In this document: positions 53,984 through 63,218 of the stretch, in pieces
Position numbering within the stretch: position 1 is the first letter of the stretch
Layout of the letters: each line of letters starts with the position of its first letter
Origin: an uncultured Prevotellaceae bacterium
Lineage (GTDB): Bacteria; Bacteroidota; Bacteroidia; Bacteroidales; Bacteroidaceae
Assembly (NCBI GenBank): GCA_900317635.1
Contig: ONHN01000002.1
Span: 62,001 to 126,000 of the forward strand
Reading direction: 5' to 3'
DNA: 64,000 bases
Notes under the pieces: generated by a model
Database searches by the model: none
Seen by the model: the letters and a program-made list of their open reading frames with translations, nothing else
Told to the model about the DNA's origin: nothing
Translations under genes and position numbers: made by a program

Positions 53984-54862
53984 TTATTTTACCGGTCGGT
54001 TGTTCACGTCGAGCGAGTCGAGCTGCTGCGCCTGTACGCGCAGGGAGTCTATCTCGGCGCGATAGGGCGTAGTTATTACAGCTACGTCGCGCAGGTTGGC
54101 AAAGTCGGTGCCAAGACGTACGTCGAGCCGATAGCTCTGTCCGTCAGAAGAGTTCTCTACTTTCGTCACGCGACCCACGAAGATGCCAGGAGGAAAGACC
54201 GTGCTGTAGCCGCTGGTCTCTATAATGGCACCACGTTTTACGTCGGCGTAACGAGGCACGTCGTCAACGTAGGCCGAGAGAAAGTCTTTGCCGTCCCATC
54301 CCAGCGAACCGAAATAGTTGGCACCGCGCACGCGGCAGCTGATGCTCGACTTGCGGTTGGTGGCGGGGATGACGAGGGCGTGGTGAGGAGCCGTCAGATA
54401 GACGATGCCCACCGCGCCCGTTCCGGCCACAACGCCCATCTCGGGGCGCACGCCGTCGGCCGAGCCACGGTCGATAACGAGGTAGTTGTAGGCGCGTTCG
54501 GCAGAATTGCTCACGACGTGGGCTTGTATGAGTTTATATCCAGCCAATGTCGCCCGCAGGGTAGGGCTGTCGGCAGTAGTGTCGTGGCGAAGCCGCAACA
54601 GCTCTTCGCGCAAGGCATTGTTCTGTTGTTCCAGCACGATGTTGCGCCGCGTCAGCTCGCCGTTCACCTCTCGCAACGAAAGAAATTGCTGTCCGCCCGT
54701 GTAGAGACCCGCCAACCTGGCTGTGGCACTGTTGGCTGCCGTAAACCACACACTGCCCTGATACGCGTTGAAGCTCACCAGCAGCCATACGCTGACAGCC
54801 TCGAGCAACAAAAAGAGTAGCCCGTAGCTGTAGCGACGTATGAATTCAAGAAAGGTATGCAT
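53984..54862 (-). CDS. mreC: Rod-shape-determining protein MreC
   Basis: A 292-residue periplasmic protein anchored by one helix (SYGLLFLLLEAVSVWLLVSF). A coiled coil (about 70-95, LEQQNNALREELLRL) and two beta-barrel domains follow, with YLVIDRGSADGVRPEMGVVA, AVGIVYLTAPHHALVIPATNRKSSISCRV and IVTKVENSSDGQ-like sequence. It links MreB filaments to the wall enzymes. It lies 68 bases from mreB and 18 from mreD. Confidence 0.95.
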   Translation of the reverse strand: MHTFLEFIRRYSYGLLFLLLEAVSVWLLVSFNAYQGSVWFTAANSATARLAGLYTGGQQFLSLREVNGELTRRNIVLEQQNNALREELLRLRHDTTADSPTLRATLAGYKLIQAHVVSNSAERAYNYLVIDRGSADGVRPEMGVVAGTGAVGIVYLTAPHHALVIPATNRKSSISCRVRGANYFGSLGWDGKDFLSAYVDDVPRYADVKRGAIIETSGYSTVFPPGIFVGRVTKVENSSDGQSYRLDVRLGTDFANLRDVAVITTPYRAEIDSLRVQAQQLDSLDVNNRPVK

Positions 54863-54930
54863 GGAGCGGAAGCCTCTTCCCTGCCATTTCAGGGGAGAGA
54901 AGCGTCAGAGGGGAGAGTGTGAGGGTTCGC

Positions 54931-55968
54931 CTATCTCATCAGGAACGTATAGTCGTTAACGTGCTTTAGAGCCTTGCCCGTGCCCTTTGCCACGCAAAGC
55001 AGCGGCTCGTCGGCCACGTGGAAAGGAATGTGGATTTTGTCCGTCAGGCGTTTGTCGAGGCCGCGCAGGAGCGCGCCGCCGCCCGTGAGGTAGATGCCGT
55101 TGTGCACGATGTCGGCGTAAAGTTCGGGGGGCGTGGCTTCAAGGGCGTTGAGCACGGCCTGCTCTATGCGGGCGATGCTCTTCTCAAGGCAGTGGGCAAT
55201 CTCCTGGTAGCATACGGGCACCTCCATGGGGAGCGCCGTGATGCGGTTAGGACCATACACCACGTAGTCTTCAGGAATGTTTTCCGTCAGGTCCGTCAGG
55301 GCTGCACCCACGTTAATCTTGATGCGTTCGGCCATGCGCTCACTGACTTTCACGTTGTGCTGTCGACTCATGTATTCCTGGATGTCAGCCGTGAAGTCGT
55401 CGCCAGCCATTTTGATGCTCGTATTCGTCACGATGCCGCCCAGCGAAATGACGGCAATCTCCGTTGTACCGCCACCTATATCGACAATCATGTTGCCCTC
55501 GGGCGCATTCACGTCGATGCCTACACCGATGGCGGCAGCCATAGGTTCATATATAAGGTATATGTCGCGTCCGCCAGCGTGTTCGGCACTGTCGCGCACG
55601 GCGCGTAGCTCCACTTCCGTCGAGCCGCTCGGCACGCCGATGACCATGCGTAGCTGTGGTGAAAACAGGTTTTTGCCTCTGTGCGCCATGCCTATCAGTC
55701 CGCGCATCATTTGCTCGCAGGCATTGAAGTCGGCAATCACGCCGTCGCGCAGCGGGCGTATTACGCGAATGCCGCTGTTGGCCTTTTCGTACATAAGTTT
55801 GGCCGGGCCGCCCACGGCGCGCACCTTGTCGGAGTGTTGGTCCATGGCGACAACCGATGGCTCTTCAACCACGATGTTGCCGTCGCCGTCAATGATGATG
55901 GTGTTGGCCGTTCCCAAGTCGATGGCCAGCTCCTGTGTAAAAGAGAAAAGTTTTCCGAATAAGCTCAT
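54931..55968 (-). CDS. mreB: Rod-shape-determining actin homologue MreB
   Basis: A 345-residue actin-like ATPase that guides wall synthesis. It has the phosphate-1 loop IDLGTANTIII, GVPSGSTEVELRAVRDSAEHAGGRDIYLIYEPMAAAIG (recognised by VPSGSTEVE and EPMAAAIG), phosphate-2 DIGGGTTEIAVISLGG, and GIYLTGGGALLRGLDKRL. The ATG at 55968 gives the family start MSLFGKLFSFTQELAIDLG; an ATG at 56031 lies in a region without homology. First gene of the mreB-mreC-mreD-mrdA-rodA operon. Confidence 0.97.
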   Translation of the reverse strand: MSLFGKLFSFTQELAIDLGTANTIIIDGDGNIVVEEPSVVAMDQHSDKVRAVGGPAKLMYEKANSGIRVIRPLRDGVIADFNACEQMMRGLIGMAHRGKNLFSPQLRMVIGVPSGSTEVELRAVRDSAEHAGGRDIYLIYEPMAAAIGVGIDVNAPEGNMIVDIGGGTTEIAVISLGGIVTNTSIKMAGDDFTADIQEYMSRQHNVKVSERMAERIKINVGAALTDLTENIPEDYVVYGPNRITALPMEVPVCYQEIAHCLEKSIARIEQAVLNALEATPPELYADIVHNGIYLTGGGALLRGLDKRLTDKIHIPFHVADEPLLCVAKGTGKALKHVNDYTFLMR

Positions 55969-56095
55969 AGCTGTGGCTTTATGCGTTTTTGGTATTGTCC
56001 TCGGTGCTTGGCGGCAGGCTGGCTGCGGCATTTGCTGTCCGAAAACATATTGCTGTTTGTGTCAAGAACAGTGCGCGTCAGCGCGTATTCAGCTG

Positions 56096-56103
56096 CAAAA
56101 ATA
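56096..56103 (-). promoter_or_regulatory. Putative -7 box for mreB
   Basis: TATTTTTG on the minus strand, an exact TAnnTTTG match, 128 bases before the mreB ATG. No -33 box at the right distance. Confidence 0.4.
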
Positions 56104-56262
56104 ACATTTTGACCGCGAAACGGATATGCGCCAGCTTCATTTTTTTTCTCAGATTGATGGAAATTCTGAAATTTGTGCCGTGCTGTTTCCTGTGGTGCGC
56201 AAACAAGGCAGTTGCTTCCACTCTGCACGAAGAGAGAAATCCTAATTCAAGTTTCGGATGTT

Positions 56263-56402
56263 GGAGGAGTTAATGGAGTTAAAGGAGTTAAAGAAGTTAA
56301 GGACGATACTTTTGATGCCCATGTAACATGCCTATAAGACTATCGTCTTTAACTCCTCAGCAGCCATAGGCTGCGATAACTCCTTCTAACTCCTTTAACT
56401 TT
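56263..56402. repeat. Inverted arrays of GGAGTTAAN around a small hairpin
   Basis: Left half: four GGAGTTAAT/A units with 9-bp period (56263-56300), then GGACGATA. Right half: TATCGTCTTTAACTCCT, a perfect GCAGCC-ATA-GGCTGC hairpin (56360-56374) and AACTCCTTCTAACTCCT. The halves are inverted complements, so the region folds into a large imperfect hairpin. It lies before the etfB promoter. Confidence 0.7.
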
Positions 56403-56407
56403 AAAAA

Positions 56408-56439
56408 TTTGCAGGAACGCATGAAAATGCGTAAATTTG
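56408..56439 (+). promoter_or_regulatory. Promoter of etfB, full consensus
   Basis: TTTG (56408-56411), exactly 20 bases, TAAATTTG (56432-56439). Both boxes are perfect, 54 bases before the ATG. Confidence 0.85.
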
Positions 56440-56493
56440 CGGCGCAAAAGAATGCACATACAACAACAAACATCCGATAAACACACACATTGC

Positions 56494-57363
56494 ATGAGTT
56501 TGAAAATTATTGTACTTGCCAAGCAAGTGCCCGACACGCGCAACGTCGGCCCTGATGCCATGACGACTGAGGGGACGGTCAACCGCGCTGCGCTACCTGC
56601 CATTTTTAATCCAGAAGACATGAACGCCCTTGAACAGGCCCTGCGCCTGAAGGATGAGTTCCCCGGTTCAACGGTTCACCTCCTGACGATGGGGCCTGCC
56701 CGCGCAACCGACGTCATTCGCGAAGGCCTTTACCGAGGTGCCGACGGCGGCTACCTGCTCAGCGACCGCGCTTTTGCTGGTGCCGACACGTTGGCCACGA
56801 GCTATGCCCTGGCCACGGCGATACGCAAAATCGGCATGCCCGACATCGTGATTGGCGGACGCCAGGCCATTGACGGCGACACGGCACAAGTGGGACCTCA
56901 GGTAGCACAAAAGCTGGGCCTGAACCAGGTGACCTACGTCACGAGCATCGACAGCCTGAAAGAGGGTCGCATTACCCTGACGCGTCATATCGACGGCGGC
57001 GTGGAGCGCGTAGAGGCACCCCTGCCCTTGCTCCTTACAGTCAACGGCGATGCAGCACCTTGCCGCCCTCGAAACGCAAAACTGCTGATGAAGTACAAGC
57101 GCGCTACCGCACCTATGGAGCGCACCGAAAATATGCCCTACGCAGGGGAGTACGAAAAGAAACCATACCTCACCGTGACGCAGTGGACCGTGGCCGACAT
57201 CGACGGCGACTACGAGCAATGTGGCCTTTCGGGCAGCCCGACGAAGGTAAAGGCGGTGCAGAACATCTCGTTCAAAGCGAAAGAAAGCAAGCGTCTCACG
57301 GCTGCCGATGCAGACGTTGAGGGACTGATTAAAGAATTGCTGGCCGACAACATTATTGGATAA
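56494..57363 (+). CDS. etfB: Electron transfer flavoprotein subunit beta
   Basis: A 289-residue ETF beta subunit: MSLKIIVLAKQVPDTRNVGPDAMTTEGTVNRAALPAIFNPEDMNALEQAL (recognised by LAKQVPDT and NPEDMNALEQAL), DTLATSYALATAIRKIG and GGRQAIDGDTAQVGPQVAQKLG, the FAD/AMP signature. It passes electrons between acyl-CoA dehydrogenases and other carriers. The ATG at 56494 is chosen over 56437 because it starts the conserved strand. etfA follows after 112 bases. Confidence 0.96.
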   Translation: MSLKIIVLAKQVPDTRNVGPDAMTTEGTVNRAALPAIFNPEDMNALEQALRLKDEFPGSTVHLLTMGPARATDVIREGLYRGADGGYLLSDRAFAGADTLATSYALATAIRKIGMPDIVIGGRQAIDGDTAQVGPQVAQKLGLNQVTYVTSIDSLKEGRITLTRHIDGGVERVEAPLPLLLTVNGDAAPCRPRNAKLLMKYKRATAPMERTENMPYAGEYEKKPYLTVTQWTVADIDGDYEQCGLSGSPTKVKAVQNISFKAKESKRLTAADADVEGLIKELLADNIIG

Positions 57364-57458
57364 AGTGTACTAAGTTAGTGTTGGAAGGTTGAAGGGTTGA
57401 AAGCCCGAAAGAAACGCAATCCTCGGCCCGTTTTAACGTCCAACGCTATAATCCCATA

Positions 57459-57474
57459 CGAATATAATATATAT
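57459..57474 (+). repeat. AT-rich islet before the etfA start
   Basis: GAATATAATATATATATG runs into the etfA start codon. It is a looser member of the AT islet group. Confidence 0.4.
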
Positions 57475-58497
57475 ATGAACAACGTTTTTGTTTACTGTGA
57501 GACGGAAGGGGCTACGATAGCCGAAGTCTCTCAAGAACTCCTGACGAAGGGTCGCAAGCTGGCTAACGAGCTGGGGGTGCAGTTGCACGCCGTCGTAGCA
57601 GGCAGCGACATTAAAAATAAAGTGGAGAAGCAAATTCTGCCTTATGGTGTTGACAAGCTTTTCGTCTTCGACGCACCAGGGCTTTTTCCCTACACCTCCA
57701 AACCGCATACCGACATCCTCGTAGAACTCTTCAAACGCGAAAAACCGCAGATTTGCTTGATGGGTGCCACGGTGATAGGGCGCGACCTCGGACCCCGTGT
57801 CAGCTCTTCGCTCACCAGCGGATTGACGGCCGACTGCACACAACTCGAAATTGGCGACTACGACGACAAGAAAGCTGGCCGCCACTACGAAGGCTTGCTC
57901 TATCAAATTCGTCCGGCCTTCGGCGGCAACATCGTGGCTACGATTGTTAACCCCGACCATCGTCCGCAAATGGCCACGGTGCGTTCGGGCGTGATGAAAG
58001 CCGAAGTGCTCGATGAGGCCTACGCAGGTGAAGTGGTCTATGAAGACGTGGCAGCTTTCGTACCTGCCGAGGACTACGTGGTGAAGGTGATAGAGCGCCA
58101 CGTAGAAGCTGCAAAAAACAACCTTAAAGGTGCTCCCATCATCGTAGCTGGCGGCTATGGTGTGGGTTCTAAAGAGGGCTTCGACCTCCTGCGCCGATTA
58201 GCCAAGGAGCTTCATGGCGAAGTGGGAGCCAGTCGTGCTGCCGTCGATGCCGGTTTTTGTGAACATGACCTGCAAATCGGCCAGACCGGTGTCACTGTGC
58301 GCCCCAAAGTCTATATCGCTTGCGGCATCAGCGGTGCTATTCAGCACGTGGCAGGCATGAAGGAGAGCGGTATCGTCATTTCTGTCAATACCGACCCCGC
58401 CGCACCCATCAATGCCATTGCCGACTATGTCATCACGGGAAGCGTGGAGGACGTAGTACCCAAAATGATTAAGTATTATAAGGAAAATAGTAAGTAA
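57475..58497 (+). CDS. etfA: Electron transfer flavoprotein subunit alpha
   Basis: The FAD-binding alpha subunit, 340 residues. N-terminal MNNVFVYCETEGATIAEVSQELLTKG; C-terminal FAD motif IIVAGGYGVGSKEGFDLLRRLAKELHGEVGASRAAVDAGF (recognised by GGYGVGSKEGF and VGASRAAVDAG), VRPKVYIACGISGAIQHVAGM and SVNTDPAAPINAIADYVI. The start at 57475 sits right behind an AT-rich islet (57460-57474) and fits the family; an upstream ATG at 57397 does not. Confidence 0.96.
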   Translation: MNNVFVYCETEGATIAEVSQELLTKGRKLANELGVQLHAVVAGSDIKNKVEKQILPYGVDKLFVFDAPGLFPYTSKPHTDILVELFKREKPQICLMGATVIGRDLGPRVSSSLTSGLTADCTQLEIGDYDDKKAGRHYEGLLYQIRPAFGGNIVATIVNPDHRPQMATVRSGVMKAEVLDEAYAGEVVYEDVAAFVPAEDYVVKVIERHVEAAKNNLKGAPIIVAGGYGVGSKEGFDLLRRLAKELHGEVGASRAAVDAGFCEHDLQIGQTGVTVRPKVYIACGISGAIQHVAGMKESGIVISVNTDPAAPINAIADYVITGSVEDVVPKMIKYYKENSK

Positions 58498-58504
58498 AGA
58501 AAGC

Positions 58505-58590
58505 AACAAGTTGACAAGTGACGAGTTACAACTTGAAGTTACTTAGGGGCGCTTATCGCTATATCGGCGTAGCCCACATGTCACTTGTAA
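58505..58590 (+). repeat. GTGACRA-type repeats between etfA and the acyl-CoA dehydrogenase
   Basis: AACAAGTTGACAAGTGACG (from 58505), a CAAGTTG/CAACTTG inverted pair around it, and a separate reversed copy CATGTCACTTGTAA at 58577-58590. The 108-base gap is largely made of these. Confidence 0.55.
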
Positions 58591-58605
58591 ACGCTCAAAA
58601 ATCCT

Positions 58606-60312
58606 ATGGCTAACTCATATAAAGACCATCCCGAGCTACGATTTGAGCTCAACCACCCCATGATGAAGCGTATCGTGGAACTGAAAGAACGCAACTTCCG
58701 CGATAAAGACGCATTCGACTATGCGCCGCAAGACTTTGCCGACGCTATGGACAGCTACGACCGCGTGTTGGAAGTAGTGGGCGATATCACGGCCAATATC
58801 ATCGGCGAAAACGCTGAAAGCGTTGACCTTGAAGGGCCCCACCACGAAGGCAACCGCGTGCGCTATGCCAGCGGCACCACCGCCAACATGCAGGCCATGG
58901 TCTGCGCTGGTATGAATGGCATGACGATGCCCCGACGCTATGGCGGACTGAATTTCGCCATGACGCCCTACACGATGTGTGCTGAAATCGTAGCTTCGAA
59001 AGATGCTGGATTCAGCAACATCTGGAGCTTGCAGGACTGCGTAGAAACCCTCTACGAGTTTGGATCTGAAGACCAACACCAGCGTTTCATCCCTCGCGTT
59101 TGCGCCGGCGAAACGATGTCGATGGACCTCACCGAACCCGATGCTGGTAGCGACCTGCAAAGCGTGATGCTCAAGGCCACCTACGACGAGAAGGAAGACT
59201 GCTGGCGACTGAACGGTGTGAAGCGCTTCATCACCAATGGCGATGCCGACATCCACCTCGTGTTGGCGCGTTCCGAAGAAGGCACCACCGACGGACGCGG
59301 CCTTTCTATGTTTATCTACGACAAGCGCCAGGGCGGTGTCAACGTGCGACGCATCGAAAACAAACTGGGCATTCACGGCTCGCCTACTTGCGAACTCGTC
59401 TATAAAAACGCAAAGGCAGAGCTCTGCGGTAGCACGCGCCTCGGCTTGATAAAGTACGTCATGGCACTGATGAACGGTGCGCGCCTCGGCATTGCAGCCC
59501 AGAGTGTCGGCATCTCGCAAGCTGCCTACGACGAAGGCCTGGCCTATGCGCAGGACCGCGAGCAGTTTGGCAAGAAAATCATTGAGATGCCCGCCGTTTA
59601 CGATATGCTGGCACGCATCAAGGCCAAGCTCGATGCTGGTCGCGCCTTGCTCTACCAGTGTAGCCGCTACGTAGATATATATAAGGCACTCGACGACATC
59701 GCCCGCGAACGCAAGCTCGAGGCCGACGAAAAGCAAGAGCAAAAGAAGTTTGCACGCTTGGCCGATGCCCTCACGCCCCTGGCTAAGGGCATGAACTCCG
59801 AGTATTGCAACCAAAACACCTACGACGCACTCCAAATTCATGGCGGCTCGGGCTTTATGCTCGACTATCCCATACAGCGCTACTATCGCGATGCTCGCAT
59901 CACGTCTATCTACGAAGGTACCACGCAGTTGCAGGTAGTAGCCGCCATTCGCTACGTCACCAACGGCACCTATCTTTCGATGATTCGCGAGTGGGAACAA
60001 GCCGAGGTTTCCGATGCCTTGAAGCCTCTTCAAGCACAAGCCGTGAAGCTGGCCGACCGCTACGAGCAGGCCGTGGCACGCGTAAAGGAAGCTGCCAACC
60101 AGAGCTATCAAGACCTCTGCGCACGTCACCTCGTCGAGATGGCTGGCGAACTCATCATGCTTCACCTCTTGCTCCACAACGCTACGCAGGCACCCGAGCT
60201 CTTTTTGAAATCTGCCCGCGTCTATGCACGCTTCGTCGCCTCCAACGTGGCCGCTCATAGCACCTTTGTCGAGAGCCTTAGCGCCGGCGACGTGCTGGAT
60301 TATCAAGCCTGA
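58606..60312 (+). CDS. Acyl-CoA dehydrogenase
   Basis: An FAD acyl-CoA dehydrogenase of 568 residues, longer than the usual 380 because of a C-terminal extension (about 460-568) of the type seen in many bacterial homologues. Signatures: MDLTEPDAGSDLQSV, GVKRFITNGDADIHLVLAR, NKLGIHGSPTCELVYKNAKAEL, AYDEGLAYAQDREQFGKKI, YDALQIHGGSGFMLDYPIQRYYRDARITSIYEGTTQLQ (recognised by QIHGGSGFM and RDARITSIYEGT). The catalytic Glu is in IYEGTT. etfA and etfB directly upstream are its expected electron acceptors. The substrate chain length is not visible. Confidence 0.93.
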   Translation: MANSYKDHPELRFELNHPMMKRIVELKERNFRDKDAFDYAPQDFADAMDSYDRVLEVVGDITANIIGENAESVDLEGPHHEGNRVRYASGTTANMQAMVCAGMNGMTMPRRYGGLNFAMTPYTMCAEIVASKDAGFSNIWSLQDCVETLYEFGSEDQHQRFIPRVCAGETMSMDLTEPDAGSDLQSVMLKATYDEKEDCWRLNGVKRFITNGDADIHLVLARSEEGTTDGRGLSMFIYDKRQGGVNVRRIENKLGIHGSPTCELVYKNAKAELCGSTRLGLIKYVMALMNGARLGIAAQSVGISQAAYDEGLAYAQDREQFGKKIIEMPAVYDMLARIKAKLDAGRALLYQCSRYVDIYKALDDIARERKLEADEKQEQKKFARLADALTPLAKGMNSEYCNQNTYDALQIHGGSGFMLDYPIQRYYRDARITSIYEGTTQLQVVAAIRYVTNGTYLSMIREWEQAEVSDALKPLQAQAVKLADRYEQAVARVKEAANQSYQDLCARHLVEMAGELIMLHLLLHNATQAPELFLKSARVYARFVASNVAAHSTFVESLSAGDVLDYQA

Positions 60313-60380
60313 AGCAAAAACGGAGAAAAACCCACTCAGATCCTCTCCCAAGGGGGTAGCTCTTTGAAAGAGGTACGTCT

Positions 60381-60451
60381 GTTAGTATCTACTCCCCTCT
60401 CGCCCTTTAGGGGAGAGAGGGGTAGGGGGAGAGAGGGGCTTCTCGTCACTT
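60381..60451 (-). repeat. AGTAGATACTAAC dispersed repeat, copy 3 (reversed)
   Basis: Reversed relative to copy 2. On the minus strand it begins AAGTGACGAGAAGCCCC and ends GGGGAGTAGATACTAAC. It fills most of the 150-base gap between the dehydrogenase and xth, and ends in a GTGACRA unit as copy 2 does. Confidence 0.8.
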
Positions 60452-60462
60452 AATCAACACCT

Positions 60463-61221
60463 ATGCTAAAGTTTATATCTTGGAATGTCAACGGCCTGCG
60501 AGCCTGCGACGGCAAGGGCTTTCGCGAAACCTTTGCCGCACTCGATGCTGATGCCTTCTGCTTGCAAGAAACGAAGATGCAAGCGGGGCAGCTAGACATG
60601 AGCTTCCCTGGCTACGAAAGTTATTGGAACTATGCCGAGAAGAAAGGCTATAGCGGCACGGCCATCTTCACGCGGCTGAAGCCCCTGCAAGTGCTCACCT
60701 CCTTTGGCGAGGACGAGCACGACCACGAAGGGCGCGTCGTAGCGCTCGAGTTTGATGCCTGCTGGCTCGTCACGGTCTATGTGCCTAATTCGCAGGATGG
60801 TCTGCGTCGCCTTGACTATCGCATGCGCTTCGACGAATGCCTGCGGCGTTTCCTTCTGCGCTTGGATGCGCAGAAACCCGTTGTCGTTTGCGGAGACCTG
60901 AACGTGGCCCACCAAGAGATAGACCTCAAAAACCCCAAGAGCAATCGGCGCAACGCTGGTTTCACCGACGAGGAGCGCGAGAGTTTCAGCCAGCTCCTTT
61001 CAGCTGGTTTCACCGACACTTTCCGCCATTTTTATCCCGACCTCAAAGACATCTACAGCTGGTGGAGCTATCGCTTCAAGGCCCGCGAAAAGAACGCAGG
61101 GTGGCGCATCGACTACTTCCTCTGTTCCCAACGCCTCGTCCCGCAGCTCATCGATGCGAAAATACACACCGACATCTTTGGCTCTGACCATTGCCCCGTT
61201 GAACTCACACTAAACGTTTAA
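60463..61221 (+). CDS. xth: Exodeoxyribonuclease III (AP endonuclease)
   Basis: A 252-residue EEP-family nuclease that cuts at abasic sites. The motifs are MLKFISWNVNGLRAC, AFCLQETKM (metal Glu), YSGTAIFTR, VYVPNSQDGLRRLDYRMRF (catalytic Tyr), VVCGDLNVAHQEIDL, GWRIDYFLCSQRL and FGSDHCPVELTL (catalytic His). Length and order fit the Xth group. The sppA gene begins 12 bases later. Confidence 0.97.
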   Translation: MLKFISWNVNGLRACDGKGFRETFAALDADAFCLQETKMQAGQLDMSFPGYESYWNYAEKKGYSGTAIFTRLKPLQVLTSFGEDEHDHEGRVVALEFDACWLVTVYVPNSQDGLRRLDYRMRFDECLRRFLLRLDAQKPVVVCGDLNVAHQEIDLKNPKSNRRNAGFTDEERESFSQLLSAGFTDTFRHFYPDLKDIYSWWSYRFKAREKNAGWRIDYFLCSQRLVPQLIDAKIHTDIFGSDHCPVELTLNV

Positions 61222-61233
61222 TTCCATATCGCT

Positions 61234-63009
61234 ATGAAAGAATTTTTCAAGTACGTCTTAGCCACCATCACAGGCATGCTGCTTATGGGCATCCTGGTGT
61301 GTGGTATGTTCTTTATGATGATGGTTTCTGCCATGATGGCAGGAGAGCAAAAGCCATCGCTCCACGACGATAGCGTGCTCCACCTTCAGCTCAACGGTAT
61401 GCTCACCGAGCGAGCCACGTCCGACCCCATGTCTTTCCTTTTGGGTAGTTCTGACATGGAGTCAATAGGCCTTAACGATATGGTGAAAGCCTTGAAGGTG
61501 GCTGCTAAGGACAAGCATATCAAAGGTGTTTACCTCGAGGCAGGTGTGCTGGGAGCCGACTTTGCGTCAATCCAAGAGTTGCGCAAGGCCATTCTCGATT
61601 TTAAGAAGAGCGGCAAGTTCGTTTATGCTTACGGCGATGCCTATACGCAAGGGTGCTACTACGTTTGCTCCGCTGCCGACAAGCTCTATCTCAACCCCAG
61701 CGGCCTGATAGAGTGGCAAGGTCTTGCCAGCCAACCTATGTTCTATAAGGACTTGCTCGAAAAGTTGGGCGTGAAGATGCAAGTGTTCAAAGTGGGTACG
61801 TACAAGAGTGCCGTCGAGCCGTTCACGCGCACCGACATGAGTCCCGAAAACCGTGAGCAGGTGCAAGTCTTCATCGACGACATTTGGAAAAACGTTATTG
61901 CCGATGTAGCGCAAGGCCGCAAACTTAGTGCCGACACGCTCAACGCTTATGCCAACCGCTATGTCTCGTTTGCTGCGCCCGAGGAGTTTGTGAAACTCAA
62001 AATGGTGGATGCTCTCTACTACATCGACCAAATGCGCGATGAATTGCGCAAAGCCATTGGCAACAAGACGGTGCACCTCGTAGCTGCAAGCGATGTGGCG
62101 CGTCTGTATGAAGAAACGGCTGAAACGTCGGACCACGTGGCCGTTTATTTCGCAGAAGGCACCATTGTCGACGAAGTGGCGTCACGCTTCGGCGGCATGC
62201 GCGAGTTGCAAATCGTAGGGTCGAAAGTCGTTGAAGACCTCGACAAGCTCGCTTCCGACGAACACGTTAAAGCCGTTGTACTCCGCATCAATAGCGGAGG
62301 TGGTTCGGCATACGCCAGCGAACAAATGTGGCGCGCCATCCAGTTGTTGAAGAAGAAGAAACCCGTTGTGGTCTCTATGAGCGGTATGGCTGCCAGCGGC
62401 GGTTACTATATGAGCTGTGGTGCAGACTACATCTTTGCCGAACCCACCACGCTGACGGGTAGCATCGGCATCTTCGGTATGGTGCCCGATGCAACGGGCC
62501 TTCTCACCGACAAGCTCGGGCTGCACTTCGACATCGTCAAGACCAACGAGGCTGCCGACTTTGGCGCCATGGGACGTCCCTTCAATGCGAACGAGGCTGC
62601 CGCTATGCAGCAACACGTAGAGCGAGGCTATGCGCTCTTCCTGAAGCGCGTGGCCGAAGGCCGCAAAATGAGTGTGGCCGATGTCGATAAGATTGCGCAA
62701 GGTCGCGTTTGGACGGGTAGTGCTGCCCTGCCGCTGAAGCTCGTCGATAAGATGGGAACGCTCGACGACGCCATCGCCGAAGCGGCTACGCGCGCCAAGA
62801 TGAAGGACAAAACGCAGTTCCGCTCCTATCCCGCGCCCGCACCTTGGTTCGAAGACTTAATGGACAAGCAAAAGGAACAATACATAGAGCGCGAACTGCG
62901 CGCTGTGCTGGGTGCTAACTACACCACGCTCACGTTCCTCTCCAACCTGCAAGGGCGCGCCCGCCTGCAAGCACGCATCCCCTTCGACCCGAATTTCGTT
63001 GGAATGTAG
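61234..63009 (+). CDS. sppA: Signal peptide peptidase SppA (67-kDa type)
   Basis: An inner-membrane serine peptidase for cleaved signal peptides. The 591 residues hold an N-terminal helix (YVLATITGMLLMGILVCGMFFMMMV) and two ClpP-like repeats. In the first, KFVYAYGDAYTQGCYYVCSAADKLYLNP carries the lysine side (recognised by YGDAYTQGCYY); in the second, VVVSMSGMAASGGYYMSCGADYI carries the catalytic serine in SGMAASGGYY and GSIGIFGMV follows. The length matches the double-domain SppA of E. coli. xth lies just upstream. Confidence 0.95.
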   Translation: MKEFFKYVLATITGMLLMGILVCGMFFMMMVSAMMAGEQKPSLHDDSVLHLQLNGMLTERATSDPMSFLLGSSDMESIGLNDMVKALKVAAKDKHIKGVYLEAGVLGADFASIQELRKAILDFKKSGKFVYAYGDAYTQGCYYVCSAADKLYLNPSGLIEWQGLASQPMFYKDLLEKLGVKMQVFKVGTYKSAVEPFTRTDMSPENREQVQVFIDDIWKNVIADVAQGRKLSADTLNAYANRYVSFAAPEEFVKLKMVDALYYIDQMRDELRKAIGNKTVHLVAASDVARLYEETAETSDHVAVYFAEGTIVDEVASRFGGMRELQIVGSKVVEDLDKLASDEHVKAVVLRINSGGGSAYASEQMWRAIQLLKKKKPVVVSMSGMAASGGYYMSCGADYIFAEPTTLTGSIGIFGMVPDATGLLTDKLGLHFDIVKTNEAADFGAMGRPFNANEAAAMQQHVERGYALFLKRVAEGRKMSVADVDKIAQGRVWTGSAALPLKLVDKMGTLDDAIAEAATRAKMKDKTQFRSYPAPAPWFEDLMDKQKEQYIERELRAVLGANYTTLTFLSNLQGRARLQARIPFDPNFVGM

Positions 63010-63012
63010 GGC

Positions 63013-63087
63013 GGCAGCCCCTCGCTCCGAACCCCTCTTTCTCTTTCCCCCTCGCCCCAAAAGGGTGAGGGGGGAGTAGATACTAAC
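63013..63087 (+). repeat. AGTAGATACTAAC dispersed repeat, copy 4
   Basis: GGCAGCCCCTCGCTCC, CCCCTCTTTCTCTTTCCCCC, AAAAGGGTGAGGGGGGAG and TAGATACTAAC. It starts just after the sppA stop. The GTGACRA unit that precedes copies 2 and 3 is missing here. Confidence 0.75.
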
Positions 63088-63218
63088 CGCGTGAAGCCAT
63101 CAGCGTTGTTCCTCTAACGGCGTTGTTCTGTATGTTGCCACACCATGGCAATCTCATCGCAGCTAAAGGTTACCCCCCTCCCTCCTTTTTTTAGGGGGGA
63201 CCATAGTTTTAACCTCTA

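Larger units (their letters stand above)
55969..56493. other. 525-base divergent gap between mreB and etfB
   Basis: No gene. Contains a -7 box for mreB (56096-56103), an inverted array of GGAGTTAA units (56263-56402), and the etfB promoter (56408-56439). I see nothing else in 55969-56095 or 56104-56262. Confidence 0.7.

Noticed and set aside
58636..60351. Open frame of 571 codons opposite the acyl-CoA dehydrogenase
   Set aside because: It mirrors a highly conserved gene; its translation has no recognisable motif and its length follows from codon bias.
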